From positions 45,961 to 109,960 of the forward strand of contig DATMXP010000054.1 in the NCBI GenBank assembly GCA_035561515.1: DNA of 64,000 nt, read 5' to 3'. This DNA is from Terriglobales bacterium (GTDB taxonomy: Bacteria; Acidobacteriota; Terriglobia; Terriglobales; Acidobacteriaceae). The notes beneath the pieces are model-generated. The model ran no database searches, was not told the origin of the DNA, and saw only the letters and a list, made by a program, of their open reading frames with translations. The first letter of the stretch is position 1, and each line of letters opens with the position of its first letter. Position numbers and translations under genes: made by a program. This document shows, one piece after another, positions 7,805 to 17,309 of the stretch.

Positions 7805-10552
7805 ATGTCGACGGAACCTCTCTGGAAGCCTGAACAGCAATCGGTGCGGTTGCTGGAACTGATCAGCAACGACCCTGAGCTCAAGCTCGCGCCTTTGCGA
7901 CGCGATGTGCGCTCGCTTGGCGTGCTGCTCGGCCGCGTGTTAAAGGAGCAGGAGGGAGACGAGCTTTTCACCAAGGTTGAGCGCCTGCGCGAATTGTTCA
8001 CCCGCCAGCGCGAAGAAGCACAGCCCGGTGCGACCCGAGAGAAACTCACCGGAGAAGCTCGCGAACTCATCGCGCAACTCAATCTCGCCGAAGCTCACAA
8101 AATTACCAAAGCATTCGCCATCTACTTCGAACTCACCAACCTCGCGGAAACCAACCACCGCAAGCGCCGCCGTCGGGCCAGCATGCTCGAGACGCAACAC
8201 TCGCCCATGCCCGGTTCGTTTCGTGGAACCTTGCGGCGCCTGAAAGATGCGGGAGTCTGGTTCGGGCAGGCGATGGAACTTCTCCACCGCGTCCACATCA
8301 CGCCGGTCTTCACCGCCCACCCAACGGAAGTTGCTAGAAGAACCGTCCTCAAGGCTCGCGGCCGCATCGCGCACGAACTCCAGAAACTCGACTCGCTCCC
8401 GCTCACCGAAAGCTACGCCGCCGAACGTGAACTCGCCATCGCTGGCGAAATCACCGCGCTCTGGCAGACCGACGAAGTTCGCCGCAAGCAGCCCTCCGTT
8501 GCGGACGAAATTCGCATGGGTCTCGACTACTACCAGATCTCGATCTTGAACACCATTCCGCGTCTCTACCAGGAGATCGCGACCTCGTTCCGAGATGTCT
8601 ATGGCGTCGACGTTGATCCCGGCGACCTTCCGACCATCTTCACTTTCGGATCCTGGATCGGTGGCGATCGTGATGGCAATCCTCACGTGACCTCAGGCTG
8701 CACCGCCGAAGCGCTGTCGATGGCGAGAAATCTCATCCTCGACTTCTATCTCTCGCAACTCGACTCGCTTTATCCGCGGATGAGCATTTCGGTTCTCCAG
8801 ACTCCGATCTCAACGGCCCTCGCAGATTCTCTACTGCGGTACGAGCAGAACATCACCGCAATTGAGCTCGATCGCTTGCGTTATCCCGAGGCCGAAAAGT
8901 ACCGCCGTTTTCTGGCATACATCCATTGGCGACTCCATCACAGCCGGTACAATCCAGACCACAACGACGCATACCGCGAGCACCACGAATTTCTTGAAGA
9001 CCTGCATCTCATCTACGAAAGCCTTGCCGCCAATGGTGCGCAGCGGCTCGCATCACGGGTTCTTGACCCGCTCATGCGCCAGATTGAGACCTTCGGATTT
9101 CATCTCCACACGCTCGACATTCGCCAGCACGCGCGCATACACAGACAGGCGATAGAAGAAGTCGGCTCGACGCTGGGCAGCTTCGAGTCCCTTTCCGATA
9201 CATCGCATGAGGTCCTCGAAACGCTGCGCGTCGTCTCCGAACTGAAGACGAAGTTCCCACCTGAGGCCATACGTCAATACGTCATCAGCGGTGCGCGCTC
9301 CGAGCAGGATGTGCTCGATGTCATTCGTCTTGCGCGAATTGCCGGCGCGAAGGCCGAAGGCTCAACCGACACCGATCCCGGCATCATGCCGGTCCCGTTA
9401 TTCGAATCCATTGAAGACCTGCGCACCTGTCCCGACATCTGCAAACGGCTGTGGACCTCGGCCGAGTATTCCGTCCTGCTCGACTCCTGGGGCCGTCGCC
9501 AGGAGATCATGCTCGGCTATTCCGACTCCAATAAAGATGGCGGCATGTTTACCAGTACGTGGGAGATCTACAAGGCCCACCGTGCACTGCATCAGGTGGC
9601 GACTGAGTGCCGCGTACGCCTCCGTCTCTTCCACGGGCGTGGCGGTACCGTCGGACGCGGCGGCGGACCTACGCATTCCATGATCATCGCCCAGCCGCCC
9701 GGTGCATTCACCGGGGAAATACGCATCACCGAGCAGGGCGAAGTCATGAGTTGGAAGTACTCGGACATGGTTCTCTCCGAGTGGAATCTTGAACTCATGG
9801 CAGCGGCGTCGATCGAGGCGCTCTCGCCTCTGCGCAACTCCGAGATGCCTCGCCACGAAGCATGGGACGCCGCGATGGAAGTGATGTCGGAAATCGCGTT
9901 TCAGTTCTATCGGGAGAACATCGCTGAAAATCCCGACACCATCCCGTACTTTGAGCAGGCGACGCCCGTGAATGAACTTGAGCACGCGCGGATCGCATCA
10001 CGGCCCACTCGTCGCAAGACCAGCCACAGCCTCGATGATCTCCGCGCCATTCCTTGGGTCTTCGGATGGATGCAGAGCCGCAATGGACTTCCGGCCTGGT
10101 TCGGAGTCGGTTATGCGCTGGAGAAGTTCGCATTGGCCAACGACGCCAATCCGGCCTTGCTGCTCGAGATGATGCAGAAGTTCCCGCTCTTTCACGTCAT
10201 GATTCGCAACATCGAAATCGGTATGGCAAAGGCCGACTTCAGCATCGCGCGCCTGTACGCCGAGCTTGTCGAAGACCGTGACCTGCGTGATCGCGTCTTC
10301 GCCATGCTCACCGAAGAATTCGACCGCACGCTGCGCATGGTGCTGCAAGTGACGGGACAACAGCGCTTGCTGGAAACGAACCCGGTGCTCGAGCGCTCGA
10401 TTCGCCTCCGTAATCCTTACGTAGATCCCATGAGTCTGGTGCAGGTTGAGTTGTTGCGCCGCAAGCGCGCGGGCGACACCAGCGATGACTTGAACTACGC
10501 CTTGGCAGCCACGATCAACGGGATCGCCGCCGGATTGCACAACACCGGTTAA
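7805..10552 (+). CDS. ppc: Phosphoenolpyruvate carboxylase
   Basis: A 915-residue PEP carboxylase that makes oxaloacetate from PEP and bicarbonate to refill the TCA cycle. Signatures are complete: the catalytic histidine in FTAHPTE (H172), GSWIGGDRDGNPHVT, the second histidine region FHGRGGTVGRGGGPTH, GYSDSNKDGG, QSRNGLPAWFGVGYAL, and the C-terminus TINGIAAGLHNTG (usually QNTG). Length matches bacterial enzymes (880-930). ATG 7805 is chosen over a GTG at 7790; both have only weak RBS matches. It appears monocistronic. Regulation cannot be judged from sequence. Confidence 0.95.
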   Translation: MSTEPLWKPEQQSVRLLELISNDPELKLAPLRRDVRSLGVLLGRVLKEQEGDELFTKVERLRELFTRQREEAQPGATREKLTGEARELIAQLNLAEAHKITKAFAIYFELTNLAETNHRKRRRRASMLETQHSPMPGSFRGTLRRLKDAGVWFGQAMELLHRVHITPVFTAHPTEVARRTVLKARGRIAHELQKLDSLPLTESYAAERELAIAGEITALWQTDEVRRKQPSVADEIRMGLDYYQISILNTIPRLYQEIATSFRDVYGVDVDPGDLPTIFTFGSWIGGDRDGNPHVTSGCTAEALSMARNLILDFYLSQLDSLYPRMSISVLQTPISTALADSLLRYEQNITAIELDRLRYPEAEKYRRFLAYIHWRLHHSRYNPDHNDAYREHHEFLEDLHLIYESLAANGAQRLASRVLDPLMRQIETFGFHLHTLDIRQHARIHRQAIEEVGSTLGSFESLSDTSHEVLETLRVVSELKTKFPPEAIRQYVISGARSEQDVLDVIRLARIAGAKAEGSTDTDPGIMPVPLFESIEDLRTCPDICKRLWTSAEYSVLLDSWGRRQEIMLGYSDSNKDGGMFTSTWEIYKAHRALHQVATECRVRLRLFHGRGGTVGRGGGPTHSMIIAQPPGAFTGEIRITEQGEVMSWKYSDMVLSEWNLELMAAASIEALSPLRNSEMPRHEAWDAAMEVMSEIAFQFYRENIAENPDTIPYFEQATPVNELEHARIASRPTRRKTSHSLDDLRAIPWVFGWMQSRNGLPAWFGVGYALEKFALANDANPALLLEMMQKFPLFHVMIRNIEIGMAKADFSIARLYAELVEDRDLRDRVFAMLTEEFDRTLRMVLQVTGQQRLLETNPVLERSIRLRNPYVDPMSLVQVELLRRKRAGDTSDDLNYALAATINGIAAGLHNTG

Positions 10553-10643
10553 TGAAATCGCGGTGTTAGTCTCGGAAATTTGCTAACTATCGTTTTCCCT
10601 TCTACACTCGCTCCGCCATCTTTCAACAAATTTTGGAGGAATC

Positions 10644-12005
10644 GTGCGACGTTTGCTCGCTGTCTTCTTGCTCTTGATATCCAGTTCCGCTGCCTTTGCG
10701 CAATTCACTGACTTGCAGGCCATGAACGAACTCGGAGGCCCGCAGGAGTTCGCCCGTCGCCGCGCGGAACTCGGCAAACAGTTGAAGACCGGTTACACGC
10801 TGCTCTGGGCGCGCATCAATGAACCGGAACAGTTGACCTACCGCGAAGACAACGACTTCTACTACTTCACGGGTTTGCAGGACCCCGGCGCCATTCTGCT
10901 GATGAACAACGAGACTGGCCATAGCATTCTGTTTGAGCCGATCCAGGCCGCTCGGGAAATCAGCCTCAGTGGCCCCAATCTTCTGGGATTACCGGAAGCA
11001 CAACGTAAGGCGTACGGTTATTCCCAAATATTTCCGCTGCACGATTTCGAAAGCATCATGGGCGGAATGTTCGGCGACCCAGCGGCGCGCGAACTGTGGG
11101 TACGTGCAGGCTTCCCTGATGAAGTCGATGGCGCGCGCACAGAAACTGCCGGAGATTATGCGAAACAGTATTCGCATCCGCTTGGCGATCCAACGCCGGG
11201 TGATCGTTCCGCACTGAAGAAACTAGCCGAGCGTTTTCCTGGACTTCAACTCAGAGACTTCACTGGCATCGTCGACGAAATGCGGAATATCAAAACGCCG
11301 CAGGAGATCGCTATCCTTCGCAAGAATGGAAAAATCAGTGCCGAAGCTCTGCGTCGAGCCATGGCGAAAGCAAAACCGGGCATGTTCGAGTATCAGGTCG
11401 AAGCCGAGGCCCGGTACTGGATGACCATGAACGGTGCACAAGGTGTCGCCTATCCTGCGATCGTTGGCTCCGGCGCGAACTCAAATCGTTGGCACTACTT
11501 CGAAAACCGTAAGCAGATGCAGCCCAACGAAATCGTCGTCTTCGATTTCGGCGCCGATCTCCATCACCTGGCCATGGACATCACGCGCACTTTCAGCGTG
11601 AGCGGAAAGTTCACTCCCGAACAAGCGAAGTGGTACCAGGTTGGACTCGCCGCACAAAAAGCCATCATTGCCATGTTGAAGCCGGGCAACACGTATGAAG
11701 ATGCGAGTGCTGCCGGTCGGAAAGTATTTGAGCAGGCCGGGCTCGAGAGTGGCTATTTCGGATCCCGTTTTCCCGGACATTTCGTCGGCTTGTCTACCCA
11801 CGACGTGAAGCGTCCGGTAGGCCCGGTGAAGAAAGGGCAGGTCGTCACCATCGAACCCATCATCGACTTCCCCGACAAGCAACTCCACATCCGCATCGAA
11901 GATACGGTGTTGATCACCGACGGCGAGGCGGAAATCTTGAGTGTCGGGATTCCCAAGGAAATGGCCGAAGTGGAGCGCCTCGTGGGAAGCGAGGCCTCGA
12001 AGTAA
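10644..12005 (+). CDS. Secreted Xaa-Pro aminopeptidase (M24B)
   Basis: A 453-residue exported metallopeptidase. The GTG start at 10644 has a strong RBS (GGAGG, 5 nt upstream), and residues 1-20 are a signal peptide ending SSAAFAQ. The aminopeptidase P N-terminal domain (about 30-190) is followed by the pita-bread catalytic domain. Its five metal ligands are the Asp in VFDFGAD, the Asp in MDITRTF, the His in GHFVGLSTHD, the Glu in VVTIEPII and the Glu in IRIEDTVLIT. It removes N-terminal residues before proline, presumably in the periplasm. It converges on the thioredoxin-like gene with a 19-bp gap. Confidence 0.9.
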   Translation: MRRLLAVFLLLISSSAAFAQFTDLQAMNELGGPQEFARRRAELGKQLKTGYTLLWARINEPEQLTYREDNDFYYFTGLQDPGAILLMNNETGHSILFEPIQAAREISLSGPNLLGLPEAQRKAYGYSQIFPLHDFESIMGGMFGDPAARELWVRAGFPDEVDGARTETAGDYAKQYSHPLGDPTPGDRSALKKLAERFPGLQLRDFTGIVDEMRNIKTPQEIAILRKNGKISAEALRRAMAKAKPGMFEYQVEAEARYWMTMNGAQGVAYPAIVGSGANSNRWHYFENRKQMQPNEIVVFDFGADLHHLAMDITRTFSVSGKFTPEQAKWYQVGLAAQKAIIAMLKPGNTYEDASAAGRKVFEQAGLESGYFGSRFPGHFVGLSTHDVKRPVGPVKKGQVVTIEPIIDFPDKQLHIRIEDTVLITDGEAEILSVGIPKEMAEVERLVGSEASK

Positions 12006-12024
12006 AGGAAGGGAAGAAGGGGTG

Positions 12025-12891
12025 CTACTGCACCCCGGCCTTGGCGAGCATTCTTTTGAACTGGTCGCGCGTGCGCATATCGATCGCTTGTGCGACCAGT
12101 TTTCCTTGCCGGTCATAAACGAACGTCTTCGGAATTCCGTCGATCTGGAATGCGTCGTTTACTTTGCGTCCGTTGTCCAGCAGGATCGGATACGTCAGCT
12201 TCCGCTTCTCGACGAACGGAACAATCTTTGCCCTATCTTCATCGGTAATTGCCAGCACAACCAAACCCTTGTCTTTGTGCTGTTCATAAAGTGCCTGCAT
12301 ATCCGGAAGTTCCTTGTTGCACGGCGGACACCAGGTCGCCCAGAAGTTCACCACCACAACTTTCCCCTTCAGCGCCTTCAGACTCCACGTTTTGCCTTCC
12401 AGGTCCGTTAGCGTGAAGTCGAGATTCGCGCGAACCTCGTCGGCCTTTTCGAGCCTGGCCATTGCCGCCGCGTACTGCGGAACTTGAAGGTCGGTGTGCA
12501 CGCCTTCGTACCTCACCAACTGCGCCAGCGCCGTATAGGAATAGGAAGGCTCGCCATCCTTATCGGGCTGCGGTGTTTCACGCAGCGCGCCGGCCAGCGT
12601 GTTTGCCACCTCCTGCAGAGTCTCCATCCCGAAATCGCCTTCCGTCGAAAGAGAAGCGAGGTTGGTTGCCAGCATCACCTTGTTTTCCCCGGCAGCAAGT
12701 GCGCGCACCTCGCGCGCCAGGGCCCTCGTCACGCCGCCACGAACTTCATCAGACGTCTTCCGCAACGTGCGCATCTTTTCCACGATCGGTCGTTCCTGGT
12801 CCGACCAGGAAATCTCTCTTTTCTGCGCCGCCGCGAATGCGGAAAGCACGCAGACAACCAGCAATGAGCGAACCACTATGGCGCGAAGCAT
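12025..12891 (-). CDS. TlpA/ResA-like thiol-disulfide oxidoreductase, exported
   Basis: A 288-residue protein with a signal sequence (about 1-22, VCVLSAFAAAQ). A helical domain of about 130 residues that I do not recognise follows, then a TlpA/AhpC-TSA thioredoxin domain (about 155-288). The active site is WCPPC (C188/C191) in VVNFWATWCPPCNKELP, and the cis-proline region is DGIPKTFVYD. Such proteins reduce or oxidise periplasmic disulfides, for example in cytochrome c maturation. No partner gene is adjacent. ATG at 12891. Confidence 0.85.
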   Translation of the reverse strand: MLRAIVVRSLLVVCVLSAFAAAQKREISWSDQERPIVEKMRTLRKTSDEVRGGVTRALAREVRALAAGENKVMLATNLASLSTEGDFGMETLQEVANTLAGALRETPQPDKDGEPSYSYTALAQLVRYEGVHTDLQVPQYAAAMARLEKADEVRANLDFTLTDLEGKTWSLKALKGKVVVVNFWATWCPPCNKELPDMQALYEQHKDKGLVVLAITDEDRAKIVPFVEKRKLTYPILLDNGRKVNDAFQIDGIPKTFVYDRQGKLVAQAIDMRTRDQFKRMLAKAGVQ

Positions 12892-12974
12892 GATGGCAGT
12901 TTACCTCCGGGACACAACGGCTTCAGGTTTGCACATCACAGCGGTTTGGTCACAACTACGTTAGATTGCACCTC

Positions 12975-13430
12975 GTGAAGGGCAGATTCACACGCGCTGT
13001 TTTGCGGCTCCTGGACGCGTTTTTCCGGCTCGAGAACGGGAAATCGCATCCTGCCGAAAAACCAGCGCATCTGGTTACTGGACAGCTTGGGGAAGAAGCG
13101 GCCTACTTCTTTTTACGTGAACAGGGATATGTCGTCGTAGCTCGTAACTTCCGCTCTCCGCGTCATCGGGGTGAGATCGATCTGATCGCGTGGGACGGAA
13201 AAGAGCTCTGTTTCGTGGAAGTGAAGACAAGAAGCAGGCACTCGTTCGTCCCGGCCGAAGCTGCGGTAGATGCTCCAAAACAGGCCACGCTGCGAGCCAC
13301 CGCACGGACCTACCTGCGAAAGTTGAAAGAGGTTCCGCCTGTGCGTTTCGACGTAGTCAGTCTCTACCGCAACACCGAATCCGGGACACCTGAGTTCACC
13401 CTATTCAAAGACGCCTTCCCAATGTCGTAA
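12975..13430 (+). CDS. UPF0102 / YraN family nuclease-like protein
   Basis: A protein of about 151 residues with the restriction-endonuclease-like fold of the YraN family. It has GELGEEAAYFFL-like entry (here GQLGEEAAYFFLREQGY), the catalytic-looking GEIDLIAWDG (E and D) and CFVEVKTRS (ExK). The family is widespread, often next to rnhB or in housekeeping context, and its biological role is still unclear. Starts are ambiguous: GTG 12975 or TTG 12966, neither with a clear RBS. The next gene, galT, follows after 33 bp, so the two may be co-transcribed. Confidence 0.85.
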   Translation: MKGRFTRAVLRLLDAFFRLENGKSHPAEKPAHLVTGQLGEEAAYFFLREQGYVVVARNFRSPRHRGEIDLIAWDGKELCFVEVKTRSRHSFVPAEAAVDAPKQATLRATARTYLRKLKEVPPVRFDVVSLYRNTESGTPEFTLFKDAFPMS

Positions 13431-13463
13431 TATGCAATAAGGACAGAGCGAGAGGACCCTTCA

Positions 13464-14498
13464 TTGCCAGAATTAAGAAAAGACCCCATCGTCGGACGCT
13501 GGGTGATTATTTCCACCGATCGGGCCAAGCGCCCGACGGATTTCGTGCGCGAAGATGTACAGAACAAGGGCGGATTTTGCCCATTTTGCTATGGAAACGA
13601 ATCGAAGACACCTCCGGAAGTCTTAGCCTACCGGCCTAGTCAGAACGGCGGACCGCCGGCCCAGAAAGATACTCCCGGATGGACCGTCCGCGTGGTTCCC
13701 AATAAGTTCCCCGCGCTGGGTATCGAGGGAAACCTCAACCGGCAGGCCGACGGCATGTTCGACAAAATGAATGGCCTCGGCGCGCATGAGGTCATCATCG
13801 AGACGCCGGACCATAACGCTACCCTCGAGCAATTACCCGAGAAGCGGATCGAGGACGTGCTCTGGGCGTTTCGCGACCGCATCGTCGACCTGAAGAAGGA
13901 CCGGCGTTTCAAGTACGTCCTTATTTTCAAGAACCATGGCGAAACCGCCGGTGCATCCCTTGAGCACAGTCACTCACAGCTGATCGCCCTGCCAATTCTC
14001 CCCAAGCAGGTCGTCGAGGAACTGGAAGGCGCCAAGCAGTACTACATCTACAAGGAGCGCTGTGTCTTCTGCGACATCATCCGGCAGGAGATTGACAACG
14101 GTATTCGTGTCGTCGACGAGAACGCCGACTTCGTCACCATCGCGCCGTTCGCTCCCCGATTCCCGTTTGAGACCTGGATCCTTCCGAAGCAGCACGAATC
14201 CGGATTCGAGAATTCATCGTCGGGCGTGTACGAGAATCTCGCTCGTGCCATCAAGACTTTGCTCAACAAGGCCGATCTCGTTCTCGATAATCCTGCGTAC
14301 AACATGGTGTTTCACACCTCGCCGCTGCAGGACGCTCAGAACGATCACTACCATTGGCACGTCGAGTTCATGCCGAAGTTGACCAAGACCGCGGGCTTCG
14401 AGTGGGGAACCGGTTTCTATATCAACCCGACTCCTCCGGAAGAGGCCGCCCGTTTCCTTCGTGAAGCGAACGTTGAAATTCCCATTGGCACTCGGTAA
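13464..14498 (+). CDS. galT: Galactose-1-phosphate uridylyltransferase
   Basis: A 344-residue HIT-superfamily enzyme that exchanges UMP between UDP-glucose and galactose-1-phosphate in the Leloir pathway. Visible are the zinc pair CPFC (C39/C42), a second CVFC pair near residue 200, HEVIIETPDHN, the SHSQLIALP segment, and the active-site triad HYHWHVEF near residue 295. The TTG start at 13464 is preceded by GAGAGGA about 7 nt upstream and gives the family's N-terminus (ELRKDPIVGRWVIIS). It ends at a clear terminator. No galK or galE is adjacent. Confidence 0.92.
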   Translation: MPELRKDPIVGRWVIISTDRAKRPTDFVREDVQNKGGFCPFCYGNESKTPPEVLAYRPSQNGGPPAQKDTPGWTVRVVPNKFPALGIEGNLNRQADGMFDKMNGLGAHEVIIETPDHNATLEQLPEKRIEDVLWAFRDRIVDLKKDRRFKYVLIFKNHGETAGASLEHSHSQLIALPILPKQVVEELEGAKQYYIYKERCVFCDIIRQEIDNGIRVVDENADFVTIAPFAPRFPFETWILPKQHESGFENSSSGVYENLARAIKTLLNKADLVLDNPAYNMVFHTSPLQDAQNDHYHWHVEFMPKLTKTAGFEWGTGFYINPTPPEEAARFLREANVEIPIGTR

Positions 14499-14514
14499 TC
14501 CGATTTAGTTCGAT

Positions 14515-14540
14515 AAGGTGGGCTAGGGCCCACCTTTTTC
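14515..14540 (+). terminator. Rho-independent terminator after galT
   Basis: Stem AAGGTGGGC / GCCCACCTT with a 4-nt loop and a following TTTTTCGTTTT tract. It is a textbook terminator 16 bp after the galT stop. Confidence 0.85.
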
Positions 14541-14619
14541 GTTTTAGGGACGAAATCCCGGAACAACCTGGGCGTTGGCGGCGTATTTAAGGATGAACTC
14601 CGGTATCCTAGAGATACAC

Positions 14620-15879
14620 GTGCGCATACTCTTCGACATTTTCGGACAAACGCTCCGAACCCTTTGGGCGCACAAGCTTCGTTCGTTCCTCACCATGTTC
14701 GGAATTGCCTGGGGCGTTTTCTCGCTCCTTCTGCTCGTCGGCCTCGGAGAGGGCTTCCGCAGCGGCAACCGAAAGCAGTTCGAATCGCTGGGCGAAAACG
14801 TGCTGTTCCTCTGGGGCGGACGTGCTCCGGCCATGAACGGCAGCTTCACCGCTCTGCGTCAGTACTACCTGACCTGGAAAGACTACGAAGACGTTCTGCA
14901 CGAAGCCACCGACGTTCGCGACGCAGTCCCCGTCATTCAGCGCGGCGATCTCCGTGCCGTCAGCGACTACGCCAATGGCAGCCCGGGGATCACCGGAACT
15001 CTCCCGAAGTTCAACGAGATCCGCTATTTCCCCATCGACCAGGGCCGCTGGATTACCGAAGCCGATAACGCCGAAAAGCGCCTCGTCATTGTCATCGGCG
15101 ACGAAACCAAACGCGTTCTGTTTCCGGGCCGTCCCGCCATTGGCAACACGCTTCTTCTGAACGGTGCTCGTTTCCTCGTCATTGGTACCGTCCAGCGCAT
15201 TGGACGCGGCGATAACACGAACCGGAATATGTTCGGTATCGTCCCCTTCAATACGATGAAGATGCTCTTTCCGCCCACGAACGTAGGCGACACCATCGAC
15301 CCGATCTCGATGATGAATTACCAGCCGCGTCGGCGTGACCTGCACGAGAGCGCGAAAGAGCAGATCCACCGGATTGTCGGCCGCAATCACGGATTCGATT
15401 ACACCAACAAAGACTCCTTCGACGAATGGGACACCATCAAGACCGTGGACACCGTCGGAAAGATCTTCGACGCCATGAACATGTTCCTCGGCAGCGTCGG
15501 ATTGGTGACACTGGCTTTGGGCGCCATCGGCATCATCAACATCATGCTTGTCGCCGTTGCCGACCGCACCAAGGAGATCGGTTTGCGGAAGGCAGTCGGC
15601 GCTACCAACCGAAGCATCATGTTCCAGTTCTTCGTGGAAGGAGCGTTTCTAACCTTGCTCAGTGGCGGCCTGGGGATCCTCTGCGCCGCCGGTGTGATGG
15701 CAGGGCTCACCGGACTCTTCGGCAACAATCCTGCCGCGGGCTTCGATCCACCGAAGCTTGTTCCAATGACCGCTGCATTGGCTGTGTTGTCGCTCGGAGT
15801 CGCGGGAACCGTCGCCGGTTTGTATCCCGCGCGTCGTGCCGCCCTTCTGGAACCTGTGGAGGCCTTGCGTAAGGAATAG
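14620..15879 (+). CDS. MacB/FtsX-type ABC transporter permease
   Basis: A 419-residue permease with one N-terminal membrane helix (about 20-42, FLTMFGIAWGVFSLLLLVG), a large extracytoplasmic MacB-type domain (about 45-275), and an FtsX domain with three C-terminal helices. The FtsX signature DRTKEIGLRKAVGA and the closing PARRAALLEPVEALRKE are present. GTG 14620 is preferred by alignment with the paralogue at 15882; an in-frame ATG at 14593 is too close to its only RBS-like bases. Such permeases move lipids, peptides or lipoproteins with a MacB/LolD-type ATPase, but no ATPase gene is adjacent. Confidence 0.85.
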   Translation: MRILFDIFGQTLRTLWAHKLRSFLTMFGIAWGVFSLLLLVGLGEGFRSGNRKQFESLGENVLFLWGGRAPAMNGSFTALRQYYLTWKDYEDVLHEATDVRDAVPVIQRGDLRAVSDYANGSPGITGTLPKFNEIRYFPIDQGRWITEADNAEKRLVIVIGDETKRVLFPGRPAIGNTLLLNGARFLVIGTVQRIGRGDNTNRNMFGIVPFNTMKMLFPPTNVGDTIDPISMMNYQPRRRDLHESAKEQIHRIVGRNHGFDYTNKDSFDEWDTIKTVDTVGKIFDAMNMFLGSVGLVTLALGAIGIINIMLVAVADRTKEIGLRKAVGATNRSIMFQFFVEGAFLTLLSGGLGILCAAGVMAGLTGLFGNNPAAGFDPPKLVPMTAALAVLSLGVAGTVAGLYPARRAALLEPVEALRKE

Positions 15880-15881
15880 CC

Positions 15882-17123
15882 ATGCATCGCGACCTTCTAC
15901 AACAGGCTTACGGCGCTATGCGCCACGATCTTCGCAAGACCCTGCTCACCATGTTCGGCATGGCCTGGGGCATCGCGACCGTGGTGCTGCTGCTTGCCTA
16001 TGGCAATGGTTTCGGCCGCGCCATCAACACCATCTTCGAAAGCTTCGGCGCTTACTCCGTTGGGATTTTCCCGGGCCGCACCTCGCAGGAAGCGGGTGGA
16101 AACAAAGCCGGAGTTCCGATTCGCTTCACCGATGCCGACGTCGAGATGATACGCAACGTCGCACCGCTCGTTCGCCACGTTGCGCGGACCAACGGGATGC
16201 AAGCCACGGTGCAGAATGGGAACCGTTCGTTCCCATTTCCGGTGCGCGGTGTCGATCCGTCAGTTATCACCATCTGGAACATGACAGTCGAAGAAGGACG
16301 CTGGATCAACGATGAAGATAACGTCCAACGTGCCAAGATCGCGGTCATTAGCGCAGAGGCGAAAACGAAACTCTTCTCGGGCATGAACGCCATTGGCCAG
16401 ACGATCCGCGCCAACGGTGTCACGTTTGAGGTGGTCGGCGTAATGGCTGCGCGAATGCAGGAGGGCGACGACAACATCAACCGGGTCGTCTACATTCCAT
16501 ACAACTCGATGGGTGCGCTCAAGGACATCTATTACGTCGGTGGCATTTGGCTCGACTTCGAGGGTATGGACCACAACAAGCTCACGCAGTCGATACGCGA
16601 AGCACTCGCCGCTGCGCACCAGTTCAAGGTCGACGATCAGCGCGCCATCTTCATCCGCGACGCGCAGAAGCAGCTCGATCAGTTCAACATCATCATCTTT
16701 GGCTTGAAGCTACTTCTCACCTTCATCGGCACGCTGACCCTCGCCATCGGCGGCATCGGACTGGCAAACATCATGCTCGTCTCCGTTACGCAGCGGACGC
16801 GCGAGATCGGCGTCGAAAAAGCTCTTGGCGCCCGCAAGAAAGACATCCTCTTCCAATTCCTCGCCGAAGCCATGGTCATCACCGCCGTGGGCGGCATCAT
16901 CGGAGTCCTGCTCTCCTACATCGTCTCCTTCGGCGTCGGCCGACTCACCCTGTACAGCGCGCTGGCCAAGAACGCCGAGGCCGCCGATATCACGCTTGTG
17001 GTGGCGCCAAACATCCTGCTGATTGCCACTTCCATTCTGGCGTTCGTCGGCATTCTCAGCGGACTTTTCCCGGCAATTCGCGCCGCCAATCTCGACCCCA
17101 TCGAAGCTCTCCGCTACGAATAA
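15882..17123 (+). CDS. MacB/FtsX-type ABC transporter permease, second subunit
   Basis: A 413-residue paralogue of the preceding permease with the same layout: N-terminal helix within TLLTMFGMAWGIATVVLLLA, a MacB-like extracytoplasmic domain, and a C-terminal FtsX domain with TQRTREIGVEKALGARKKD and the ending RAANLDPIEALRYE. Its ATG follows the stop of the first permease by 2 bp, so they are co-translated and probably form a heterodimer. The pair lacks an ATPase, an HlyD-type adaptor and a TolC in the immediate neighbourhood; a TolC-family gene lies far away at 58738. Confidence 0.85.
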   Translation: MHRDLLQQAYGAMRHDLRKTLLTMFGMAWGIATVVLLLAYGNGFGRAINTIFESFGAYSVGIFPGRTSQEAGGNKAGVPIRFTDADVEMIRNVAPLVRHVARTNGMQATVQNGNRSFPFPVRGVDPSVITIWNMTVEEGRWINDEDNVQRAKIAVISAEAKTKLFSGMNAIGQTIRANGVTFEVVGVMAARMQEGDDNINRVVYIPYNSMGALKDIYYVGGIWLDFEGMDHNKLTQSIREALAAAHQFKVDDQRAIFIRDAQKQLDQFNIIIFGLKLLLTFIGTLTLAIGGIGLANIMLVSVTQRTREIGVEKALGARKKDILFQFLAEAMVITAVGGIIGVLLSYIVSFGVGRLTLYSALAKNAEAADITLVVAPNILLIATSILAFVGILSGLFPAIRAANLDPIEALRYE

Positions 17124-17309
17124 CGCAGTCTTTGTCCGGAGTTGCTGCCGGTGTAAGATGTTGCTCCGTGGGGCGCTATTCCAAATCGATTCTGGCGCTT
17201 TTAGCGGCACCAGTACGGTTCTGCGTGCTCGTGTCGCCGTTCGTTCCCACACCGCAGTGCGGCACCACGGTTCCGCCGAAGCAGACAACCTGATCCAGGA
17301 CCGGTGCAC

